Assembly (NCBI GenBank): GCA_964625275.1
Contig: CAZVBH010000055.1
Location: 1-15,337, forward strand
Source: UBA3775 sp964625275
Lineage (GTDB): Bacteria; Bacillota; Clostridia; Lachnospirales; Lachnospiraceae
Length of the DNA stretch: 15,337 nucleotides
Direction of reading: 5' to 3'
The notes below the pieces were generated by a model that did not search any database, was not told where the DNA came from, and was given only the letters and a program-made list of their open reading frames with translations. A program made the position numbers and the translations under genes. Below, in pieces: positions 1-7,722 of the stretch; the first letter of the stretch is position 1, and each line of letters begins with the position of its first letter.

Positions 1-471
1 ACAAGGATAGAGATTCATCTCTGATAAATCCTGATGAACATATATATTAGTAAGTATTCTTCTGGAATACGGATTATTCTTCAGGTCATAAATAACTCTG
101 TCAACCTGGTCCATCATTCCTTCTTTATATTTATGCTTGACGCTCATCTGATAACCATAGGCCTTACCTATTGAGCCGGTCTCATCTGCCCAGGAATCCC
201 AGATATGCCCGTCAAAATCATTTACATTATTAGATTTTTTCTGCCATATCCACAAAACCTCATCAACACAGGATTTTATTGGTGTACGTCTGAGTGTCAG
301 AGCTGGAAATTCCTTTGAAAGGTCATAACGGTTTACAACGCCAAACTGCTTTATCGTATAGGCAGGGGTTCCATCCTCCCAATGTGGTCTAACCTTTTCT
401 CCCTGGGTATCCGTTCCATTTTCCAATATATCCTTGCACATTTTTATAAAAATATCATCTGCTGCACTCAT
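1..471 (-). CDS. thyA: Thymidylate synthase ThyA, N-terminal part (runs off the left edge)
   Basis: This gene makes dTMP from dUMP, using 5,10-methylene-tetrahydrofolate as carbon donor and reductant; it acts in the cytoplasm. The reading frame was translated by hand from the minus strand and gives 157 uninterrupted codons up to the window edge. Recognisable family segments are PHWEDGTPAYTIKQFG near the start, FPALTLRRTPIKS (about residues 55-67), the IWDSWADE and GKAYGYQ block (90-107), NPYSRRI (133-139), and NLYPC at the end. The last visible codon (bases 3-1, TGT) is the catalytic cysteine that attacks C6 of dUMP. The rest of the protein, roughly half, lies outside. The start ATG at 471-469 follows a strong GGAGGAC site. 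That site sits just after the hflX stop, leaving 12 nt between the genes, so co-transcription with hflX is very likely. The family assignment is firm. Confidence 0.95.
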   Translation of the reverse strand, partial: MSAADDIFIKMCKDILENGTDTQGEKVRPHWEDGTPAYTIKQFGVVNRYDLSKEFPALTLRRTPIKSCVDEVLWIWQKKSNNVNDFDGHIWDSWADETGSIGKAYGYQMSVKHKYKEGMMDQVDRVIYDLKNNPYSRRILTNIYVHQDLSEMNLYPC

Positions 472-483
472 TTTGTCCTCCAA

Positions 484-1743
484 TCAGATAAGCCTCGTTG
501 GAACATAGGCCGTTACATGTACTCCATCCTCTGCATATTCTTCGCTTACTATTGTACCAAAGCGTCTGATGCTGTTAAGATAACCACCATCAGAATAAGG
601 TATTATTCTTTCCATATAGACCTTACGGTCATTTAATATCTTTTCAATAATTTCTTTTAGTTCATCAAGTCCTTCGCCGGTTTTTGCCGATATTTTAACA
701 GTTACATCAGCCTTTAAGTCCTTAATTCCACCATTTATATCATCATAAATTGTCTTGTCCTGTTTATTAAATGCCGTAACTATCGGTTTTCCATCTGCAC
801 CCAGTCTTCCAAGTGTCTCATAAACTACTGCCATCTGGGTAAAAGCATCCGGATTCGAGGCATCTACCACATGTAAAATAACATCAGCATAAGTAGCTTC
901 TTCGAGAGTCGAGCGAAAGGCTTCTACAAGATGGTGTGGAAGCTTGTTAATAAATCCAACTGTATCGGTAAATAAAACCTCCTGTCCACTTGGAAGCTTT
1001 AGATTTCTCGTTGTCGCATCAAGTGTGGCAAAAAGCATGTCTGCCGCAAGTATGTCTGAATCTGTAAGTTTATTTAAAAGAGTTGATTTTCCTGCATTTG
1101 TATAACCTACAATGGCTACAACAGGAATCTGATTACGTTCACGCTGTTTTCGTAAAAGCTCTCGATTTTTAACTATCTCGGTAAGCTCGCCCTTGAGCCT
1201 TGAGATTCTGTCTCTTATGAGTCTTCTATCCTGCTCCAGCTTTTTCTCGCCCGGACCTCTGGTGCCTATTCCGCCACCGAGTCTGCTCATTGCTATTCCC
1301 TTACCTGTAAGTCTTTGAAGTGAATAGCGAAGCTGTGCAAGCTCTACCTGAATCTTTCCTTCCCTTGTAACAGCATGCTTAGCAAATATATCAAGAATTA
1401 TCATAGTTCTGTCGCAAATCTTGATTCCAAGTATATCCTCAAGATTTCTCATCTGAGCAGGACTCAGCTCATCATCAGTAATGATGGCATCCGCATCCAG
1501 TTCTTCTACCATAATTCTTAGTTCTTCTATCTTACCTTTTCCTATGTAGGTTCCGTTATGTACACTTTCTCTGTTCTGAATAAGTCTTCCAACAGTTACT
1601 GCACCTGCAGTAGCCGCAAGCTCCTCTAATTCATCCAAAGAAGCATTGGTCGAAAGGTCATTGCTTCCCGGCTTTTCATCAAGTGAAACGGCAACCAGTA
1701 TTACACGTTCAGGTTCTTCTTTATTTTCTATTATATCAGCCAT
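484..1743 (-). CDS. hflX: Ribosome-associated GTPase HflX
   Basis: HflX is a cytoplasmic GTPase of the translation-factor class. In studied bacteria it binds the ribosome, splits stalled or stressed 70S particles and can act on the 50S subunit. The 419 residues are a usual family length. The N-terminal HflX domain covers about residues 10-200 and includes the glycine-rich stretch GGGIGTRGPGE (156-166) followed by a charged helical linker. The G domain carries G1 GYTNAGKST (213-221), G3 DTVGF (260-264), G4 NKQD (326-329) and G5 SAKTG (352-356). The C-terminus continues for some 60 residues past G5. The ATG start follows AAAGGAAAG at normal spacing. The gene lies 45 nt downstream of the TPR lipoprotein and 12 nt upstream of thyA, so it probably belongs to one transcript. 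All key nucleotide-binding residues are present; nothing looks broken. Confidence 0.96.
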   Translation of the reverse strand: MADIIENKEEPERVILVAVSLDEKPGSNDLSTNASLDELEELAATAGAVTVGRLIQNRESVHNGTYIGKGKIEELRIMVEELDADAIITDDELSPAQMRNLEDILGIKICDRTMIILDIFAKHAVTREGKIQVELAQLRYSLQRLTGKGIAMSRLGGGIGTRGPGEKKLEQDRRLIRDRISRLKGELTEIVKNRELLRKQRERNQIPVVAIVGYTNAGKSTLLNKLTDSDILAADMLFATLDATTRNLKLPSGQEVLFTDTVGFINKLPHHLVEAFRSTLEEATYADVILHVVDASNPDAFTQMAVVYETLGRLGADGKPIVTAFNKQDKTIYDDINGGIKDLKADVTVKISAKTGEGLDELKEIIEKILNDRKVYMERIIPYSDGGYLNSIRRFGTIVSEEYAEDGVHVTAYVPTRLI

Positions 1744-1788
1744 ATGCTTTCCTTTATATTCAAAGATTTATTTTGAAACGCCTGACAG

Positions 1789-2961
1789 TTACACTCTATC
1801 CTTTAAAAATTCATATTCCTTTGCGGCTCCCTCATCATCCGGATAAGCTTCTACATAATCCGTAAGCTTTTCAAATGCTGTGGAGAGATCTCCAAGTCCT
1901 TCGAGGCAGGCGATTTCATTTCTTTTAAGCTGTTTTAGTACACTTGAGGTTGAAAATTGTAGTCCGGTAGTCACCCATTCGTAAGCAGTTTCATAATCTC
2001 CACCATTGATATAGCATACTGCCAAATCATTACAAACCGTCGGCGAGGTAACCACTGTAGTCTGGGTATATTTATCGAAATATTCCATTGCCTCATCATA
2101 CTCTTCATCCATTAGGCACATTTCTGCAAGATAAAAATACGCATCCTCTATTCCATTTGCAAGGGCATATTCCATTTCCGGCTTTGCAGATTCATAATTG
2201 CCCTGATAATAGTGAACTACTCCGAGATAATATTTATCTTCATCTGTTTCAACATCCAAAAGTGTTGCATTAAACAGCTGATCGTCAGCTGCGGAGGTTT
2301 CTCCGTTTTCAATTAGACAGGCCGCAAGTCCAATGTAAAGCTCAAAATCACCTTCACAATAATCCAGGGCACTGTAATAGTCTGCAATGGCATTTATATA
2401 ATTTCCAAGGTCGCGATAAATTCCTGCTCTTGATTCATAGGCCAGATAATTTTCTGAATCTGCATCAATAATATCAGAGTAAAGTGAAAGTGCAGTATCT
2501 TTGTCACCATTAAGAAGCGTTGCATTTGCTTTATAATAGGTTATATCTGTATCCCATTCCTCGCATACGTCGATATCCAGGGCCTTATCAAAGCTTTCAA
2601 TTGCTTTATCATATTCATGAGTCTGTATATAAGCCATTCCAATTCCACGATAGGCATATTTATTATTCTTTTTAGCCTTCGAGGATTTTTTGTCGCTGAT
2701 AGTAGCTTCAAATTTTTCAATAGCCTCATCAGTCTTGCCCTGCTGAATTAATATCATTGCATAGTTCTGCAGATAAGTTACATTGTCCTCATCCATGCTA
2801 ATAGCCTTTGCAAGATAATCCTCTGCCTGGTCATAATCCTGGGAGTTATAAAATTCCATTCCCTCTTTATTGTACTGTGATGCACTTTTTCCGCCACAGC
2901 CACACACTGCGACCGCAATAACGGTCGCAGTCACAAGGCCTGTCAATTTTCTTTTTATCAT
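1789..2961 (-). CDS. Tetratricopeptide-repeat lipoprotein, function unknown
   Basis: The 390-residue product starts with a short basic N-terminus (MIKRK), a hydrophobic segment and a cysteine-rich junction CGCGG. Cys22 (-3 Val, -1 Gly) is the best lipobox cysteine; Cys20 is the alternative. It is therefore probably an exported, lipid-anchored protein facing the outside. From about residue 28 to the end it is built of tandem TPR units, about nine or ten, with typical patterns such as Y-N-K-E-G-M-x-F-Y, DYDQAEDYLAKAI, EYDKAIESFDKAL, NYINAIADYYSAL and EYDEAMEYFDKY. TPRs form superhelical scaffolds for protein partners, so an adaptor role in an envelope complex is plausible, but no specific partner can be named. 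An AGAGGG site lies about 9 nt before the ATG. It is 32 nt downstream of the symporter gene and 45 nt upstream of hflX. Confidence 0.85.
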   Translation of the reverse strand: MIKRKLTGLVTATVIAVAVCGCGGKSASQYNKEGMEFYNSQDYDQAEDYLAKAISMDEDNVTYLQNYAMILIQQGKTDEAIEKFEATISDKKSSKAKKNNKYAYRGIGMAYIQTHEYDKAIESFDKALDIDVCEEWDTDITYYKANATLLNGDKDTALSLYSDIIDADSENYLAYESRAGIYRDLGNYINAIADYYSALDYCEGDFELYIGLAACLIENGETSAADDQLFNATLLDVETDEDKYYLGVVHYYQGNYESAKPEMEYALANGIEDAYFYLAEMCLMDEEYDEAMEYFDKYTQTTVVTSPTVCNDLAVCYINGGDYETAYEWVTTGLQFSTSSVLKQLKRNEIACLEGLGDLSTAFEKLTDYVEAYPDDEGAAKEYEFLKDRV

Positions 2962-2993
2962 ACCACTAAGCCCTCTGAAATTTCTTAGTTGTT

Positions 2994-4526
2994 TTATTTC
3001 TGTTTGCTAAGCTCTAAAACCTTATCAAATTCATCTGTTATTTCCTTTTCAGGTGCAGGTGTTAAAAGGCTTACAACGACACAAAGTATAAGTCCTACTA
3101 AAAAGCCCGGTAAGAGCTCATAAATGCCCCATACACCACCCATAGGTTTAATGAGGAATTTCCAAACAAATATCATTGCTCCACCGCCAAGCATTCCCGC
3201 AATGGCACCATATCTGTTGGTTCTTCTCCAAAAGATTGCCATAAGCATAACCGGTCCAAAGGCTCCTCCGAAGCCTGCCCATGCAAAGGATACAATGTTA
3301 AATACTGATGATTCCGGATCTCTGGCTACGAATACACCAATTACTGCAATTACTACGAGAGTTCCTCTTGCAAGAATCATTTTCTTCTTTTGATCCATTT
3401 TAATTCCGAGTACTCCATGTACAATATTTTCAGAAATTGATGAGGAGGCTGCCAGAAGCTGTGAATCACAGGTTGACATGGTACATGCAAGGATTCCGGC
3501 AAGGATAACTCCTGCAAGAAGACCGAAGGCAATACCATGTTCAGAAATCTTCTGCGCAATAACTATTATTGCTCTTTCAGGATCTTCAAGTGTTCCAATA
3601 ACTCCATATCTTGACATTGAATTAGCCATAATTCCAATAAAAATTGCTATTCCCATTGCAATGAATACCCAAATAGTTGCAACACGACGTGAAAGCTTAA
3701 TTTTTCCCGGGTCCTCTATAGCCATAAATCTAAGAAGGATGTGTGGCATTCCAAAATAGCCAAGTCCCCAGGCAAGTGTGGAAATAATTGTAATGATTCC
3801 GCCATAGGATACGGCTGAATTTGTTTCTGCATCATATGTATTGAAAATACTGAGGTATCCGTCAAGAGTAGATACATGATCATTAATTGCCGAAAAGCCT
3901 CCGCAGGTAGAAACTCCAAAGCACACTACTGCAATAAGTGCAACCGTCATTACTATTGACTGAATAAAGTCGGTTGTTGATGCTGCAAGGAAGCCACCAA
4001 GTGCTGTATAAGCTATAATTACTACAGCTGAGATTACCATTGCTGTAAAATAATTAATGTTAAATAATGAAGAAAAAAGCTTTCCACAGGCTGCAAATCC
4101 GCTGGCTGTATATGGTACAAAAAAGATTACAATTATAATTGCGGAAATGCCCATAAGAACATGGCTTTTATCCCTAAATCTGTTTTCAAAGAAATCAGGA
4201 ATTGTTACTGAATTTGTTACCTCTGAATAGTAACGCAGTCTTTTTGCCTCTAACAGCCAGTTGAGATAAGTTCCAATTCCAAGTCCGACTGCTGTCCAAA
4301 AGGCATCACAGACACCTGTAAGGTATGCTACTCCGGGAAGTCCGAGAAGAAGCCATGAGGACATGTCCGATGCTTCTGCACTCATCGCTGTTACCAATGG
4401 TCCCAGCTTTCGGCCTCCAAGATAATAATCATCTACGGTATTACTACTTTTTGCATACTTAAATCCAAGATATAAAAGCACTGCAAGGTAGATGACTATA
4501 GCTACTACGATACAAATTGTTGACAT
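2994..4526 (-). CDS. putP: Sodium/solute symporter, PutP-type (sodium/proline symporter family)
   Basis: This is an inner-membrane secondary transporter of the SSS family, 510 residues against about 500 for E. coli PutP, with 12-13 hydrophobic segments. It resembles PutP along its whole length: DDYYLGGRKLGP (32-43), SxxASDMSSW with the sodium-site aspartate D54, LPGVAYLTG, WGLGYFGMPHILLRFMA in the middle, the STCDSQLLAASS block and FAWAGFGGAFGPV late in the protein. R39 and S56 match residues known in E. coli PutP to matter for substrate and sodium binding. Residue 51 is Glu where E. coli has Gly. Proline is the expected substrate from family resemblance, but close SSS relatives carry other solutes. 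AAAGGAGAG lies 7 nt before the ATG, and only 23 nt separate it from the upstream glycosidase gene, so the two are almost surely co-transcribed. Confidence 0.92.
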   Translation of the reverse strand: MSTICIVVAIVIYLAVLLYLGFKYAKSSNTVDDYYLGGRKLGPLVTAMSAEASDMSSWLLLGLPGVAYLTGVCDAFWTAVGLGIGTYLNWLLEAKRLRYYSEVTNSVTIPDFFENRFRDKSHVLMGISAIIIVIFFVPYTASGFAACGKLFSSLFNINYFTAMVISAVVIIAYTALGGFLAASTTDFIQSIVMTVALIAVVCFGVSTCGGFSAINDHVSTLDGYLSIFNTYDAETNSAVSYGGIITIISTLAWGLGYFGMPHILLRFMAIEDPGKIKLSRRVATIWVFIAMGIAIFIGIMANSMSRYGVIGTLEDPERAIIVIAQKISEHGIAFGLLAGVILAGILACTMSTCDSQLLAASSSISENIVHGVLGIKMDQKKKMILARGTLVVIAVIGVFVARDPESSVFNIVSFAWAGFGGAFGPVMLMAIFWRRTNRYGAIAGMLGGGAMIFVWKFLIKPMGGVWGIYELLPGFLVGLILCVVVSLLTPAPEKEITDEFDKVLELSKQK

Positions 4527-4549
4527 TTTTTACTCTCCTTTTTTTGCGA

Positions 4550-5563
4550 TTAGCTGTTATGATGTGCAAACCATCTTCCACTTTCTGAAAGATCATCATC
4601 AGTCCAGCCGGTTATTTTTGAACATTCAGGCTTAATCATTGAAGAAGCCTCATCCTTGTTTGCAAGATTCCAGATGCTATAGCTGATTGAATTCTTCTTA
4701 AGGAAATCCATCCAGATATCTGTCTCTGCATAATCAATTTCTCCATCCCCTGAAGCATCAGTAATTCCATACTCAGTTACATAAATTGCTGCACCCTTTG
4801 ACATTGCATAAGTAATTGTGTCGCGGAGTCCCTGCTTATGTGTTGAAGCATAGAAATGAGCTGCATACATTATATTATCAAATTCAAGTGGTGAGTCTGC
4901 TGCCTCATCTACTCTCTGTGACCAGATTGGTGTTCCACAGACAATTACAGCGTCCGGCACATTTTTTCTGATTACAGGAATAACCTCATTGGCATAGGTC
5001 TTTATCTGTTCCCAGGTACATACATCCTCACCCTTCTTTGAGCCATCCGGATTTACGGTAAGCTCCAGAAGCTGATTCCAGTCACAAAGCTGGTTTGGTT
5101 CATTACAGATTTCATAAATTACATTGTCATAGTCCTTAAGGGTCTCTGACATTTTTGCGAAGAAAGCAATTGCCTCAGCCTTGTGCATAAGTGGATTATA
5201 ATCAAAAAGTATATGCCAGTCAATCATGGCATAGATTCCAATTTCTGCACACTTCTTTACACTTTCTAAAATCATTGTCTCAAGCTCTGCTCTGTGAGCA
5301 TCATCTCCTGAGGTATAGCCTACATCTCCATCTGCTGAATCTGTATACATTGCAAGTCTGAAGATTTCCATTCCCCAGTTATCTGCCATAAACTCAATTG
5401 CGTCATTATTAACGAACTGCGGGAAGCTGTTCATATTGTGGGTTGATACGCCCTTAAGCTGTACGGGATTACCTGATTCATCAACAAGATGAGCTCCCTC
5501 AACTCTGAGCTTTCCATACTTTCCATAAACTGTTGTTTCGTTGTTTCTAACTTTTGCTGTCAT
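4550..5563 (-). CDS. Glycoside hydrolase family 5 (subfamily 2) endoglucanase-like enzyme without signal peptide
   Basis: The 337-residue protein is a single (beta/alpha)8 GH5 domain closest to Bacillus Cel5A-type beta-1,4-endoglucanases. GH5 invariant residues are all visible: R69 (FRLAMY), H117 (DWHIL), N154-E155 (CNEPN, acid/base), H236 and Y238 (AHFYAS), nucleophile E264 (VTEYG), W298 (IWNLANKDE). The start of the domain, GKLRVEG..L.DESGNPVQLKGVSTHN, follows almost directly after the ATG. There is no hydrophobic leader, and an in-frame stop lies only 9 codons upstream of the ATG (5591-5593), so a longer secreted form is excluded unless there is a frameshift. Compared with Cel5A there is an insertion of about 18 residues after the NEP motif, with extra cysteines. 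No carbohydrate-binding module is attached. The RBS AGAGGAAGG is good. Repeat copy 1 sits 45 nt upstream and putP follows 23 nt downstream. Substrate (cello-oligosaccharide or mixed-linkage glucan) is an inference. Confidence 0.93.
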   Translation of the reverse strand: MTAKVRNNETTVYGKYGKLRVEGAHLVDESGNPVQLKGVSTHNMNSFPQFVNNDAIEFMADNWGMEIFRLAMYTDSADGDVGYTSGDDAHRAELETMILESVKKCAEIGIYAMIDWHILFDYNPLMHKAEAIAFFAKMSETLKDYDNVIYEICNEPNQLCDWNQLLELTVNPDGSKKGEDVCTWEQIKTYANEVIPVIRKNVPDAVIVCGTPIWSQRVDEAADSPLEFDNIMYAAHFYASTHKQGLRDTITYAMSKGAAIYVTEYGITDASGDGEIDYAETDIWMDFLKKNSISYSIWNLANKDEASSMIKPECSKITGWTDDDLSESGRWFAHHNS

Positions 5564-5607
5564 GATTTTTTTCCTTCCTCTTATTTCAATCTATCAAAGA
5601 TTAATAT

Positions 5608-5680
5608 ATCAAAGCGGATATTCCAGGTCCGCTTCGCTACTTGCTCATAACCTTAAAGCCACTTTGTGGCCCATCAGGTT
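5608..5680 (-). repeat. Dispersed two-hairpin repeat, copy 1 (full length)
   Basis: This 73-nt element matches copy 3 (12889-12961) at 69 of 73 positions without gaps, including a 57-nt identical block. Hairpin A is AAGCGGA (5612-5618), a 9-nt loop, and TCCGCTT (5628-5634). Hairpin B is GCCAC (5658-5662), TTT, GTGGC (5666-5670), enclosed by AACCT (5649-5653) pairing with AGGTT (5676-5680). It lies between the BspA-like gene (stop at 5742) and the GH5 gene (start 5563). In the transcript hairpin B comes first, and hairpin A ends 48 nt before the start codon. No T-run follows either hairpin on the minus strand, so it is not a standard terminator. Confidence 0.85.
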
Positions 5681-5741
5681 AATTACTCTTTAGCATAATC
5701 AAAAGCTGCTGATGCATTTTAGTAGATTTGCTGTACATTTA

Positions 5742-7661
5742 TCATTTCAAAAGCTTAGTAAGAGCTGTATTTGATTCATGAATCGAAATATTTTTGCTAT
5801 CCGCTCCATCCGCTAATGAAACCTCGCTCAAGGAAGCACAGTCAAAAAATGCCTGTTTTTCAATTGTTTTAAGCCTTGCGCCAAGAGTCACCTTCTGCAA
5901 TGAGTTACATTCTGCAAATGCCCCATAGCATATTTTCTTTACTGATGCACCTGTGTCTATCTCTTCAAGTGAAGAGCAATTATAAAAAGCATAATCTCTT
6001 ATTAGCGTTACTGTGTCCGGTATGTTTATTTTCTTTAACGAGGTACAGCTGTAAAAAGCTCCATCGTCTATTTTCATTACCGAGCTTCCAAGCTTTACAT
6101 TAGTTAGGGAAGTACAGCCATAGAACATATCATCATCTATATTAGTGACTCCATTTCCCACCTTGGCGCTTTTTAGAGAAGTACAGCCATAAAAGACTCC
6201 TTCTCCCACATTTGTCACTGAATCAGGAATAACTGCTTCTGTAATTCCTGTCATATTTGCAAAAGCACAATCACCTATTTCTGTAACTCCACTAGGAATT
6301 GTAATGCTTGTCACCTTCGTAACGCTGTCATAGGCATGTTCTCCAATTGACAATGCCTTATCCGGTATTTCAGCCTCCGTCAGTTCAAGGCATGAATAAT
6401 AGGCATAAGCTCCGACTGATAAGGCCTTAGCTCCCGGTTCTGCTACGGTCAAGGCTTCACAGTCTGCAAACATATAGTCAGGAATTGAAGAAATATTTAA
6501 ACCGCCTGTCACACTTTCCAATGAACTGCAGGAGAGAAACAGACTGTCTCCAACAGTAGTTACAGAATCAGGAATATAAATTTCCTTTAGTGCGGTGCAG
6601 CCATAAAAAGCTCTGCTTCCTATTGCTTCAAGCGATTCATTTAAAGTAATATCCGTTAGTGAAGTGCAGCTTGAAAATGCATCCTCACCTAACGTTGTTA
6701 CCGTCTCCGGAAGCTCAAGCGAGGTTATTGAAGAATAGGAAAAAGCATTTCTTCCTATCGTTTCAAGTTTTTCCGGAAAAGTTACCGTAGTCAGGCCTGC
6801 ATTATTATAAAATGCATAAGAACCAATTTCCGTAACTGTTTCAGGAAGCTGATATTCTTCAGCAGGAAGACCGGTTGGAAAGCTTATCAGTCTCGTCTGC
6901 CCTACATTATAAAGTACACCACCTGAGCTCTTAAATGAACTGCTTCCATCCTCAACGGTAATGCTTTTTAAATTTTTACAACAAAAAGCGGTCAGACTGG
7001 CATAGGCTGAGAGCTCTTTATTAAGATTTAGTTTGCTAAGCCCGGCACAGGTGTAAAAGGTATAATCCTTTAATGAGGTTATGCCGCTGCCCAGTGTAAT
7101 TTCAGTTATGTTAGCCGCATTATAAAATGCCTTTGGCAATATTTCCGTCACCGAATCCGGCACTATATATGTTGATTCTGTCTTACCCGCCGGATAAAAA
7201 ATAAGCTGTGTTTTGTCCTTGTTAAACAGGACTCCATCTTCTGCAACAAAATGAGTGCTTCCGTCTGCCACCTTTATTTCCATAAGATAAGCACAGGTAC
7301 CAAAGGTGTCCGGTGAAAGCTCCGTTACAGAAGCAGGAATTGTAATACTTTGTGCCTCACAACCGTTAAAAACTCCGGTCTCAATAGTCGTAACAGGTAA
7401 ATCATCTATCCTGCTTGGAATTTTTATATCATCCTCACTTCCTGAATAGGCAGTTATGATTATACAATTATTGTCATAATCTGCAGTATAGGTGAAGCTT
7501 TTATATGTAAGACCTTCCTTAGCTCCCGTAAGTCCTTCGCTCTCAGTACCGGAATCCGGAATTGTAAATATATTATTATTGCTTTTTTCTTTTCCGCAAC
7601 CTGTAAGCACAGCTACAGAAATTATTGCCAACACACCTAATATTTTAGTGTGTTTCTTCAT
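5742..7661 (-). CDS. BspA-like leucine-rich-repeat surface lipoprotein
   Basis: The 639-residue product begins with a lipoprotein signal peptide; the lipobox is LTGC with Cys22 as the lipidated residue. After a short polar spacer and a small beta-rich segment (about 50-80), the rest is a run of about 20 LRR_5/BspA-type repeats of about 23 residues. A consensus is VTxIGxxAFxxCTSLxxITIPxS. Two repeats carry a hairpin-like insertion (DGVLFNKDKTQLIFYP and GGVLYNVGQTRLISFP), which is common in this family. The repeats form a solenoid, typically exposed and used for binding host, bacterial or matrix partners; no catalytic domain is seen. The partner is unknown. The start has AAGGAG 7 nt upstream. 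It follows the coiled-coil gene by 61 nt and is probably on the same transcript. There is no C-terminal anchor, consistent with N-terminal lipid anchoring. Confidence 0.92.
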   Translation of the reverse strand: MKKHTKILGVLAIISVAVLTGCGKEKSNNNIFTIPDSGTESEGLTGAKEGLTYKSFTYTADYDNNCIIITAYSGSEDDIKIPSRIDDLPVTTIETGVFNGCEAQSITIPASVTELSPDTFGTCAYLMEIKVADGSTHFVAEDGVLFNKDKTQLIFYPAGKTESTYIVPDSVTEILPKAFYNAANITEITLGSGITSLKDYTFYTCAGLSKLNLNKELSAYASLTAFCCKNLKSITVEDGSSSFKSSGGVLYNVGQTRLISFPTGLPAEEYQLPETVTEIGSYAFYNNAGLTTVTFPEKLETIGRNAFSYSSITSLELPETVTTLGEDAFSSCTSLTDITLNESLEAIGSRAFYGCTALKEIYIPDSVTTVGDSLFLSCSSLESVTGGLNISSIPDYMFADCEALTVAEPGAKALSVGAYAYYSCLELTEAEIPDKALSIGEHAYDSVTKVTSITIPSGVTEIGDCAFANMTGITEAVIPDSVTNVGEGVFYGCTSLKSAKVGNGVTNIDDDMFYGCTSLTNVKLGSSVMKIDDGAFYSCTSLKKINIPDTVTLIRDYAFYNCSSLEEIDTGASVKKICYGAFAECNSLQKVTLGARLKTIEKQAFFDCASLSEVSLADGADSKNISIHESNTALTKLLK

Positions 7662-7683
7662 AAATTTTCTCCTTAGGTCCTTT

Positions 7684-7701
7684 GAGCCTTCAATTTGGCT
7701 C
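7684..7701 (-). other. Small hairpin in the leader of the BspA-like gene
   Basis: GAGCC and GGCTC form a 5-bp stem with an 8-nt loop, ending about 12 nt before the AAGGAG site of the BspA-like gene. A second possible stem, ACAAGT with ACTTGT, overlaps the stop codon of the coiled-coil gene just upstream in the transcript (about 7711-7730). A run of Ts follows the first stem only on the plus strand, where no gene is read. Neither stem is a convincing terminator for the minus-strand genes. Confidence 0.3.
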
Positions 7702-7722
7702 TGTTTTTATACAAGTCACTTT

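Noticed and set aside
382..636. Plus-strand frame across the thyA/hflX junction
   Set aside because: It overlaps two firmly identified genes on the other strand and has no recognisable content.
5608..5680. Repeat copy 1 as a rho-independent terminator of the BspA-like gene
   Set aside because: The stems are good but no T-run follows them on the minus strand, in this or the other copies.
5742..7661. Regularly spaced repeats in this region as a CRISPR array
   Set aside because: The roughly 69-nt periodicity is the codon-level trace of 23-residue leucine-rich repeats; the units are degenerate and in frame.
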